This document shows, piece after piece, positions 51,801 through 62,300 of a stretch of 64,000 nt of DNA. The notes under the pieces are model-generated. The model ran no database searches. It was not told the origin of the DNA and saw only the letters and a program-made list of their open reading frames with translations. Within the stretch, counting starts at the first letter, position 1, and the number at the start of each line of letters is the position of its first letter. Origin of the DNA: Pterobdella sp. o SKG-2022 (taxonomy: Eukaryota; Annelida; Clitellata; Hirudinida; Piscicolidae); the NCBI GenBank assembly GCA_964035795.1, contig OZ038322.1, positions 19,136,674 to 19,200,673 on the forward strand, written 5' to 3'. The translations under genes were made by a program, and so were the position numbers.

Positions 51801-54800
51801 AAATAACCCTACCAAAACCACATCAACTCTCATGACCCCAGACCCATCAGAATATAACAAACCCCTGAACATCCACATCAACAGCATTCCCATCCCCACC
51901 ACCTCAAACCCTACCATTCTTCGCTTAACTTTTGCCCCCAAACTAAAATACCCCACCCACACAGACAACACCATCACTAAAGCAAAAAACACTCAATCTC
52001 CTAAAACTCCTCACATCAACACACTGGGGAAAAAGCAAAGACACACTCATCACCACATACAAAACATTACTCCTTCCCATCATCGAATACGCCAACACCA
52101 TCTGGTCACCCATCATCTCATCCACCTTCCTCAACAAACTCCAAAAAAACCAAAACGCAGCCTTGAGAACAATCACTGGCTGCACCCTAGACACCAACAC
52201 CCAACACCTCCACTCAGGGACCAAAATCCTCCCACTCTAAAACCATCTCAAACTCCACGCATCACAACTCACACAAAAAGCCTCCCACCCCACTCACCAC
52301 ACAAGAAGCCCACCCCAGATACAAAAAACAACATCGACTACACCCTTAACATACCCTCCTCCACCAAGAGCACCTCTCACACACAAATAAAAAACAACAT
52401 GAAAACAATACACACAAAAATAGTTCATGACTACATATCATCCACTCACAACAAAATCCTCAGCAAGCAACCTCCACCCATTCATGAATCAGAAACCACC
52501 CTAGACCACCACACTCGCCTCACTCTCGCCCAACTCAGATCAAATAAATCATCTTTCATCCTCTCACACCTCAACAAAATCTCACCCTCATCTCATCCCT
52601 CAACTTCATGCCCACTCTGCCAAACACACATTCGCGACACTCTTCACCTCTTCATCTGCCCCAAAATAAGTACCACACTGGGCCCCAAGAGTCTGTGGAC
52701 CGACCGCGCGAGAGCGGCTGAGCTTCTCGACCACTGGACGGTCTTGATGGGGACATGAGGAGCACCCAACAAGACTAGGGTACTTGGAGTAAAAAAAAAA
52801 AAAAATTGGAAATTGAATAAGTTCAAACACTTTGGAACACTGAACTATATCGTTAAAATTATAATAAAAAAGAAAAAAAATAAAATCCTTAAAAATACAA
52901 CTCACAACAGAATCGTCAATCTGTGAAATCTTATTGGAGCGCAGTATGAGTGTTTCCAATGTCTTCCAGCAGTATTCATCAATAACTGCCTGACTGAATC
53001 TACTACAATCCTCCCAGCTCAAGCCGCTCATTAATACTTGCTGGTTTCCATAAATGGTTCATTTGACGTTGTTTAATAAGAGAATAAATGATAATTTTGT
53101 GTTATTTGTAACTATATAATGATAATATAATATATAAGTAAGTTTGCGTATTGTATCTTCAAAGTAATCTCAATTTTTATTTGAAGAATAAGTTTTATGT
53201 TATACATTCCGACTAATCAAACAAATAGCACCAAAAGTCACCTTAAAGTGACAGATGGACTTGCAGACCACAAGTTTAGTAACGGTCTTTTTCACATGAG
53301 TGTCGATGGTGATATTACCCAAGCGACATGACACCAGCTGTTGTGTGAGTTCATTACATGTTAACCTTTATGGGTGTATCAATAGATGTGAATTGTTAGT
53401 TTGTGTTGTGTGTATATGAAATACAATAAAATAGTTGTATAGGTTATGTCTTAAGATGTCTGTGTAGATTATGTCTCAGATATTTTTATGGATTGTATAG
53501 TGAATATAACGTATTATGCGGTTCCATCTTTGTCTTTTTAATATCTAAGAATCAATAAATCTTTATATTCTTAAATGATTTTTAATTTTAATTAATAAAA
53601 AAATGTATTATTTCCTCAATGATTTCTCATATTTCATAGCAAAAATTGTCTGTACATGTCAAATTTAACATTCAAAAAAACATAATTTAATATAATTTTT
53701 CATCACAACCGCGTTTTTGTCAATACATTTGAACTGATTACAACATTCTCACCAAGTTCAACACAGAACCCACAAACAACTAACTGAACCTTGAGAGTCT
53801 GTATGGATTTAAAGTGGTGAAGATTAAAGTGTAGTTCGTTAGGTGCTATGTTGCTGGTTCCCAACATCAGGGGTTGTCCTATGATCTGTGGTTGATACAT
53901 TTCAATAATGATTTTTTTTAAAATATACTATTATTATTATTCAATTTTCTTATCGAAACCTTTTTATAGATTTTTTATGTAGGTAAAGTGATACTTTTAA
54001 AACAAACAATAAACGAATATTATTATAAAAAGTATAAATACACTTTTATTTCAGAATACAGCATAAAAAACAGCCTGTAAAATTACAGCTGCTAAGTTTG
54101 ATACAGTTTCTATCATACCCAAAAAACTATTTATTTTTGTATGTAATAGTAGTAGTAATATTAGTAGTTTTAGTAGCAGAAGTAATAGTAGCATTAACTT
54201 GTAAGTGCTTGAGTCTATAGGCGAAATCAAGCAAGTGACCCAGGTCTCTCTTAAGATCTTTGGAGGCTTTCAAAGTTATTTATTGAATATTAATTAAAAG
54301 TAAACAATCATGAATAGATAAGAATTAAAAGTTTTTGGGTAAATCTATCTTAAATTATCAAATATCAAAGCAACTTTAAGAATTTTTTGATAATGTATTT
54401 AATGTAGGAAAAAAGTAATGTAATTGACTAGAAAGCTTTCAGACGTTTCATAGGATATATGAAATTTCATGATAACAGTTAACAACACTACAAACCACAA
54501 GTTGGTTCAGGCAGTGATAGCCTAGTACAGATGGCATACATTTGGAGTGTTGACAGTGTTGAGTACCTCTCTGAAGCCAGTAAGCCCTCTCCTCCATATA
54601 TTAATAAATAAAAGTTTCAAAAAAAAACTCTAGAAAAAAGATTCAACTAATTGATGTCATATTATTATTTTGAATAGTATAACAAATAAATGATGAAGCA
54701 ATTGAACCAAATTATTTGAAAAAAGATGGATGAAAAAGTTGAAATGATAATGAATGTATATTTTATTCCACAAAGCTTTTCATAAGATGAACTTACATTA

Positions 54801-57800
54801 TCAAATGGAGGTACAAATATATACTTATATTTGTATCTCCACTTGGTAATTCATCTTATGAAAAGCTTTGTGGAATAAAATAAACTCCTAAAAAAGTTTC
54901 ATTTGAATATTTACGTTTGGCTTGAAGAATTAAAATGATAATGAATGAATGATTGATAAATTGAACTCAAAAGAACCTCTTTTATACAACTCTTGAGCCA
55001 AGCTTTCAGTGAGACCATGCACTTCCTAAAAGATTCAGACAAGTTATCAACGATTTTACATGTTGACGTGTGGTCATAAATAAATATACAAAAACAGTAT
55101 TATTTGAAATGTGGAAATTCAGTTTTATTAAAATTAAAATTCACATAAAACATACCTATTATATAAAAAAAAAATTTAGTTAAGTACATTTTTTAAAATT
55201 TAATACAAAAAAAAATGCAAAAGTATTTTTCAAATAGATGTTTAATACAGAAAAAAAATAATGACAAGACTGACATATTTATGGAAATGAAGAAAACTCA
55301 TGAAAATGGTTGGAATGTAGGGCAGACTCCGAAGCAAACTTTGCAAGTAAACCTGATAATAATTGTGAAGTCAAGTTAAAAAAATCAATAAAAATCAAAC
55401 CTACTTACAGCACTATTGTCAAATCAAAAAATATGCACACCCTCTCTCATCCATCCACTAACAAAATTTCACACTCACTCCTCCCCATCCAACTAAAAAT
55501 CCCTTCTATTAAAAAAACCCCATCCATTATTAAATATTCCACCAAAGCTATCTCGACCACAAGTGAGACTCCTAGTGAATTGTGCAAAAGATTGGTTTCG
55601 TCCATTAGCTTTTCACAAAAAGCCTTTAAATCTTTTCCTAAGCATGTTCGAGAGTCTACTGATGCTGTTGTCTGGGAAGCTGACTCTGCCGATTCACTCA
55701 AGGATGCCAAACTTTTCCTTTTTTCTCTTTCCAACATACGCCTCCACGACCCAGTTCTTTTGAATCCAACAATCACCGTCTTGGGTCTACCGACATGGGT
55801 TAATAATGAGAAACTTGAAACCTCTTTCAATCTCCTCTTTCCATCTGTTGATCCAAGCGTTTTCCGTGCCTTTAGGCACAGGCCTAACGCACGAAACCCT
55901 TCTACTCGTGACCGGCTTATCCAAGTTCCAAGCAACGTTTTCCCCATGCTGAACAAGTCCAAGAATGTACATCTCCCTTTTGGTAGATTCCCTTTCCACT
56001 CTCGCATCCATCCAACTAGATATCTGAATTGTCAGACTTATGGTCAGAACCATATCTAAGTGCTAAAATACTAGAGTATGTGAGCACAGCGGCAAAGACC
56101 ATTCGTCTGACAACTGCCCTAAAACCTCTCCTTCCTTTTAGGTTCCCTGCTTTAAATCAAAGCGCTCTTACCATGACCACGTCACAACATCCTCCTCTTG
56201 TCCCCTTTATAGACAACAAGTGCGACTCAAGGTGGGACATACGGCTTGGGAATGACGGTCAGCCTCTCATCCTAAAATCCACAATGTACCGTTGTCTACT
56301 AAATTCGCTCTCCTCAATCCTAGGTCTACTCGTAGTAAATCTTCTATTATACTCGATACTAGCCTTTCTCTTAAAGTTGACTAACTAACCTTTCTGATGT
56401 TCCAGTTGAAGAGTTTTTTACAACAATGAACAATCACTTATCGACCACCATGCTCCTTTTCGCACCCACATCTTTTGCCCCAGCAGTCACTCCCATCACA
56501 AGCTATACACTGACACCATTGCCGCCAAAAGAAAAAGACGAAAACTTGAGAGAAAAATTTCCTTATTGTTAAGGTCATCCAAACCTGTTCCAGCCAGTCT
56601 TCTTGCTGCCCTCAAGGAATCTCGGAAGACTGCTCGCGCTCTCATCTTTAAATCCCGTGCTGATTATTTTAACAACATGCTTGCATCTGTCAAACCAAAC
56701 TCGAAAGTTTTTTGGAAAACTGCCAACTCCATCCTACATAGATCTCCTTCTTCTCCGTCACGCAGTTCTTCAGAAGCTATCAATCTTGTGAATACCTTTA
56801 GTAGCTTTTTTAAAGAGAAAATCGCTCTTATTCACAAATCTTTGCCAACGTCCATTTTGCGCTGCACAGACCCTATTCTACCAGAAAATCGAGCACCACT
56901 CTTATTTTTCATTTGTCAGTATTGAAAAAGTGAGTAGGCTAATTCGCTCTTTACCCAACAAATTTTCTCCATTAGACTTAATCCCAACATCCACTTTAAA
57001 ATGCTTTTTTCACCTCTTTGCTCCAATAATTTCCAAACTTACCAACTTGTCTTTTTCACAAGCAATATTCCCCGCTTCCTTTAAAACAGCACAAGTTCTC
57101 CCTTTGCTTAAGAAAGGCAATTCGGACCCTACCATTCCTTCGAACTACCGCCCTATTTCTAACTTAAGCACCATTTCAAAAATTATCGAAAGACTCGTTC
57201 ATTCCAGAATAACTTCTCACGTTTCATCATCTCCTAATTTTAATTCTTTCCAATCAGCATATCGCAAGCACCACTCAACAGAAACCACACTCTTACGCAT
57301 CACTGACAGTCTTTGCAACATCTGCGCTACTGGACATGCGGCCGTTTTGGTTTCGCTAGACCTTTCTGCTGCTTTTGACACTTTCGACCACAATATCTTA
57401 ATTGATATTTTGAATAGACACTTCAATATTTCTGATCTCGCTCTTATTTTTCTCAACGTTCTCAGTTTGTTAAAATGAACAATTTCTCTTCTTCTCTTAC
57501 ATCACTCAACTTAGGGTGCTGCAGGGCTCTGTTCTGGGACCAATCCTCTTGTTTCTTTATACATCACCCATGTGTAGCATTATTGTACAGCACGACTTGC
57601 TTTTTCACCAGTTCGCTGATGACATCACTCTTTTCACCGGAGTCTCTCACTCAGATCCTAGCCCCACTCTCCTTAAATTATCGTTGTCTTTCCGCTCTAA
57701 ACTCCTGGTTTTCACAAAGCCAACTGAAACTAAACCCTACTAAGGGTGGGGTGATGTTTGTCGGCAGCTCTCGTCTTCTAGCAAAATGCAATCTCCCTTC

Positions 57801-59090
57801 TGTGGTAACTCTCGACGGCACCACATTTCCTATATCTCCCAAGCTCAAAATCTTAGGTGTCACCTTAGATTCAAATTTGAACTTTGCTCACTTTATTTCT
57901 CAAATAATCCAATCTTCCAATTTCCATATCTATGCCATAAAACAAGTACGCAAATTCTTACCTCTTTCCACTGCTAATGCCCTCTTTATCTCACTAGTTC
58001 TTTCCAGATTAGACTACTATAATTCTCTCTTTTGCGGGCAGCCAAACTATCTTTTATGCAAACTTCAAGCCTTCCAAAACCACGCGGCCAAGACGGTTCT
58101 TTAAGCTGATTATTTCAGCTCTTCCAGTGACTGTCTTGATCGTTTGCACTGGCTATCTGTCTCCCAAAGATGCATGTTTAAATCACTTTGGCTCATTGCA
58201 TGCACTCTCAAGCTTGTGAAACCTGCTTATCTTTTTGATCTTTTGTCAATCAGACACACACGTCAACCACTCAGATCCTCGCACTCTGGTCTCCAGCTTC
58301 ATCAACCTGTTTCTTCAGGCTTGTTTACTAGTCGCTCTTTTTTTCACTAAGCTCCATGTCTGTGGAATTCACTTCTTTCTAACTTGCATTCATCACCTTC
58401 TCTCATGAACCCTCGCAAACTTTTGAAAACTCACTTATACCATAAACATCACCAGTCATAATCTCTTACAAACCTTGAGCGCCTCTGAAGCAATCTTGAA
58501 TTGATAACTGTGCGCTATAAAAAGCTTAATAATAATAATAATGATAATAATGATGTTGAGCATAAATTACTTCTTTATTTGATACCATTGTGAATCATTC
58601 TACTTAAGACAAGATATTTTTGTAACAACATGTTTGAAATTAAAAATTTTTTAGTATTTCAGTGGATAAGTGCTATAAATAATTAGGGTGTTATAGCTTA
58701 CCTGTAATGCCTCTTTCCGTTTAGCTACAAAGTTTTTTGAATAATTGCCAAAAAATTTCTTTTTCGGTAACAAATTTTTGTCAATCATTGCAAATTCTTT
58801 CATGATCTGGAAAAATAAACATTTCATAATTTTAAAGTTTGATGAGATAGCTTAACTTCTACTTTTTCGTGTAGATCATAGAATTCACTGTATCGTTTAA
58901 CAACAGTCCACTTGCACTCACCCAAACATATTTCAATTTTATATTCCTGTTAAAATTTTATTAAAATAAGTATAATTTCATGAGATTTCTTTGTAATATT
59001 TACCGTGTGATCATCAGTCATTTGACTGTCTATTATTTTGATGCATTTTATGGGAATGCAATCTGGACTGCTTTGTAAAAATAAAGCCAT
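45802..59090 (-). CDS. NISCH: nischarin (imidazoline receptor 1-like): PX domain, LRRs, large C-terminal region; 1441 residues
   Basis: Exons in order: 59004-59090, 58863-58946, 58702-58806, 54977-55025, 54496-54591, 54199-54257, 53790-53885, 53242-53337, 52906-52989, 50694-50889, 50228-50415, 49234-49368, 48863-49056, 45802-48658. Phases agree and the sum is 1442 codons with stop. Exons 1-3 encode a PX domain (EYKIEICLGECKWTVVKRYS, NLLPKKKFFGNYSKNF). Exons 4-8 match the linker (LGHLLDFAYRLKHLQ, LMLGTSNIAPNELHF). Exons 9-11 encode the LRRs (LETLILRSNKISQIDDSV, LTHLDLSHNHFTNVDNF, LEVLDLRRNNVNSVVDYR). The 2.86-kb last exon carries the C-terminal region (VTCLTR-like SCLTRDSRVTQSF, VKFYYPSQELLTDLSFVVFY, TYPLPDFIVFPPDRTQFYY). 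Nischarin binds phosphoinositides through PX and acts on endosomes with integrin alpha-5, Rac and PAK signalling. Length is close to the vertebrate protein (about 1500). Confidence 0.95.
49563..49589. repeat. perfect 12-bp inverted repeat at the 5' border of a LINE fragment
   Basis: ATAAAACATTAG, spacer ATG, CTAATGTTTTAT. The recognisable LINE coding sequence begins right behind it, in nischarin intron 11. Confidence 0.7.
49600..50030 (+). mobile_element. LINE 3' fragment with internal deletion, in nischarin intron 11
   Basis: The first frame carries CTWAKFRQLLPLLANRHLSL and RRAILHAAETWPITVSTL, the thumb region of a LINE polymerase. It then jumps to another frame with AVLRTSRVRWFGHVERS, KPSRPKKIWNELI and DPLDHSEWTDF. 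Compared with the family pattern, about 50 residues are missing between the two blocks, so a deletion as well as a frame change joins them. It ends in a short TTGATTGATTGATT tail typical of these elements. Orientation is antisense to nischarin. Confidence 0.75.
50555..50667. repeat. three tandem copies of a 37-bp unit in nischarin intron 10
   Basis: The unit AAAAGTCCCAAAAACTACAT plus ACTATATCA-type sequence recurs at exact 37-base steps (GTCCC at 50560, 50597 and 50634). The copies are nearly identical, so the expansion is recent. It is a minisatellite, not coding. Confidence 0.85.
50995..52815 (+). mobile_element. Jockey-like LINE, 5'-truncated, poly-A tailed, in nischarin intron 9
   Basis: Plus-strand polymerase pieces in order: SSGPDNINIKHLKHLEPIAI, SYRPIALLSPMAKTLEKIIL, HQHGFRAAHSTTTALHQINN, ALDMTKAFDTVNIHQLIHKI, AGVPQGGVLSPTLFNIYLSN, TYADDI, and a C-terminal domain ending LCPLC-like CPLCQTHIRDTLHLFICP and LWTDRARAAELLDHW. 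At least three frameshifts are seen: an A10 run near 51395-51406, after YADDI, and around 52000-52200. It ends with about fifteen A's at 52791-52805. The plus strand is strikingly rich in A and C and poor in G. The 5' end is cut inside the polymerase. Orientation is antisense to the gene. Confidence 0.85.
54761..54878. repeat. foldback (palindromic) MITE-like element in nischarin intron 4
   Basis: Arms start TTTTATTCCACAAAGCTTTT and stay perfectly complementary for 31 bases, then less well through TGGAG(G/A)TACAAATATA, with TACT at the centre. The left arm contains CTTACATTATCAAATG, shared with copies at 34430 and 40872. It has no coding capacity. Confidence 0.65.
55290..58560 (+). mobile_element. 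CR1/L2-like LINE with ORF1-like region and damaged ORF2, in nischarin intron 3
   Basis: The frame 55310-56059 looks like an ORF1 (TVLGLPTWVNNEKLE, FRAFRHRPNARNPSTRDRLI, then a zinc-knuckle-like CQTYGQNH). ORF2 is broken by many stops. The end of the endonuclease appears near 56390-56430 (SDVPVEEFFTTMNNHLS) and most of that domain is absent. The polymerase follows: FSPLDLIPTSTLK, SNYRPISNLSTISKIIERLV, SAYRKHHSTETTLL, VSLDLSAAFDTFDHNIL, LQGSVLGPILLFLYT, FADDITLFTG, LKLNPTKGGVMFVGSS, ILGVTLDSNLNFAHFISQ. It ends GCGCTATAAAAAGCTT and a TAA/TGATAA microsatellite near 58530-58558, the usual CR1/L2 style of 3' end. The 5' limit is not defined. Antisense to nischarin. Confidence 0.85.
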
Positions 59091-59350
59091 TTTTTAATTA
59101 AACTGTTAACCACTTTAAATTTTCATTTTTGTCTAAATTTTTAGAATAAAAGGTAATTCCTAGTTGTTAACTAAATGTTGATTGAGGTTTAAATAAAGGA
59201 AAAAAAATTAATAAAAACATCTTAGCAAAAAAAAAACGATTTTTATTCCAATATATTTTCGAAAAATTTTTTTACTTTTTAGTAAAGTTATATTACCTAA
59301 ACAATTTATCTAATAGAAACACCTGAACATTTGTACTATTTAAAGAGGCG
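59091..59350. promoter_or_regulatory. shared head-to-head promoter region of nischarin and glutathione reductase
   Basis: Only 260 bases separate the two divergent start codons, so both 5' UTRs and core promoters must lie here unless either gene has an unseen upstream exon. The sequence is A+T-rich with no obvious CpG island or TATA pair. Confidence 0.5.
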
Positions 59351-62300
59351 ATGAGAATATCGGTAAGAATGGCTAAGCATTTCCAATACCTTGTAATTGG
59401 TGGTGGATCTGGAGGTATAGCAGGAGCTAGAAGAGCTTCGGAATTTGGAGTTTCTGTTGGATTGGTGGAAAATAAAGCGTTAGGAGGAACTTGTGTATGT
59501 CTTAAATACAGAATTTATTAATTTTCTGAATATTTTTTACATAATTTAAAATATAATTATATTTTTCTTTCTATCTAAACTGATATTTTTAAATTTATTA
59601 TTTTTTAAGGTGAATGTAGGGTGTGTTCCTAAAAAGATAATGTTTTATGCTTCAGAATATGCTAGTAAACTTGAAAACTTTGATGGCTATGGTTTTGATG
59701 TTCAATCCAATACATTCAATTTTTCGTAAGAAAATTTTTTTATTGAAATACACTGTTTTGAAAGTTTTTTCTTAAGTATTCATCAATTAACAACTTAAAG
59801 AAAGCTGAAAGAAAAGAGAGATGCTTACATAAAAAGACTCAACGGAATATATGAAAATAATCTCAAAAACGTGAGTTCTATTTAAAATATTTTTTTGAGT
59901 ATGAAAGATTTCTTTTGATGCTTTTTCAAATCAGAGCAAAGTGGAGTTAATACAAGGAATTGCAAGGTAAGAATTATTCAAATTATAACAAAAAAATATT
60001 TTTAGTATGCATACATCTTCATATTCAGATGAATAAATGTAATCAAAAATACTTAAACATTTATATTTTGATAAAATGTCCTATTTTATCTGATAAAATT
60101 AAAATAAAACAAGATAAAATCAACTACTTGAAAACTATAGTTGAATTGAATTGAATAAACAATGTATATAATAAGAATTTACAAACAATATATCTGAGCA
60201 TTTATTCAAGTATAAAAATAGTTTCTATTGAATGTCTTAATAAAGTTTTCACTCAGTTGTATATTAATGAAAATTTTCAAAATAATTCAACTATATTCAA
60301 TTGTCACACTTTGAAAAAATGTCATTAAATTTTGAAACTTCATAATCGCTTATGAATTCTTAAATAATTTTTATGTTGGTACAAGTATAGATATAGATTT
60401 TTCGTTTTTGTAATTAAGCTTTTTGGATCCTAATAAGCAAATCAATCTTCATTGATTACTTGAAATTTATATATGTTTCATAACCAAATTATATAAAATA
60501 TTGTGATTTTTCACGAGCCACAATAAAATAAAGAGGTTTATGAACATATGTATATACGTTGTTTGAGAATGTAAGCTTGACTCACGTAAAACTTTAGTAC
60601 CGTTTGTTATATATATCATTATTAATTTCAACAATTAAACTAAAAATAAAAATTTAAAATTTCAAAAAACGTAAATATTCACCAGTTTTACACGCCTTCA
60701 AACACACACACAATCAATTTTATCAGATTTTCCAAGGATCAGGGTGGTGAAGGAGATGGTAGGATTATAAAGGTATCTGTTGGTGACGACATATATATAG
60801 CTGATCATGTGTTGATTGCCACTGGTGGTAGACCTTCCACTTTGGACCATATCCCTGGTATCGTTTTTATTGAAAATCGACTTTTTAAAAAATTTGAGCC
60901 GACTATAAGTGATGAAAAGCAATAAACAAAGAATTTAATTCATAAGTAGAATCATAATTTTTGTTGATAAAGTGACATTCAAATGTTTTTTACTAAAGTA
61001 ATAAATAGATTTTTTTAACTGGAAAAATCCATGTTATATTTAATCGGTAATAGTAATTCATTTTTAAGAGGTTTTATTTCTTGTGTGAATGGAAAGCATT
61101 TTCAACTTTTTATTAATTCTCAAATTTTCGTTAGAATAACGTAAATCACCAAGTATGTCATTTTTAATTTTGATATTTGCTATTGTAATGTGAATATTAA
61201 AATATCAGTGTGCTAGACTTAGAAAAATGCAATTATGCGTAAGTAGATGGGTGGTTGATCAGAAGAAAATTTAAAATAGTCTCATGTATATAAATTTTAG
61301 TAAAATATTAATCATGTTAAAAGCTACACTTGTAATATCAAATTATTTCAACGTTTCTATTGTTGAAATAATACATTAGTTCTAGTTATTGTATAGCTAG
61401 CTGTTTAATCTCACGCCCATAAATCACCAAAATATTTTTTCATAGTTATTTATAATGATCTCCCACAGGGCATGAGCTAGGTGTGAATAGTGATGGTTTT
61501 TTCGAGATGACTACATTACCGAAGTATAATTGACAATAATAAAAATTTACATATATTTGTTTTTTAAAATGAAAAAAATTTAAATTTCTAATAAAAATTT
61601 ACAATTATTTTTATGGACCAATTTTCGTTTCAAATTATTTTAACTTTTATTAAATTTTTATAAAGCAAAAAAATTGCTCAACACTTCGAAATAATTTTTT
61701 GGCTATTAATTAAATAGCATTATTATAGGAAAGTGGTGTTGGTGGGGGCTGGTTACATAGCAGTGGAACTGGCTGGCATACTCAAGTCTCTCGGTTCCCA
61801 AGTGCATCTCATCATCCGAAAAACTAAGGTTTGTGTGCTTTTATTGTATACGATTGAAATCATTTTGCTATCTTGAGGTATTAAACTACGATAAATATGG
61901 ATATTCTATTGGCACGATGCTTTGCGATATATTTTTTTAAATCATCATCAGGTAACATTTTGATATTATTTGAACCTTATACGGGTTTTCAAAATTTGTT
62001 TTCCACTGTTTTTATCAATATTAATTGTTCTATGGTCGATAAAATTTCCGCCATCACAAATATTATTTCCGAAATTGATAGTATTCAGACATAAACATCA
62101 CCAGTCATAATCTCTTACAAACCTTGAGCGCCTCTGAAGCAATCTTGAATTGATAACTGTGCGCTATAAAAATCTTAATAATAATAATAAATATGTTTTT
62201 TACAAAACATACATAAACCGAGGCTAGTTGATATATTGTGAATTTTATGGATGAAACATCCATTCAGGTGCTCAGAAGCTTTGACTCTCTCATTTCTGAC

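Noticed and set aside
61897..62094. 65-codon frame in GSR intron 7
   Set aside because: The GSR exons join in phase without it, and it runs into the inserted LINE tail.
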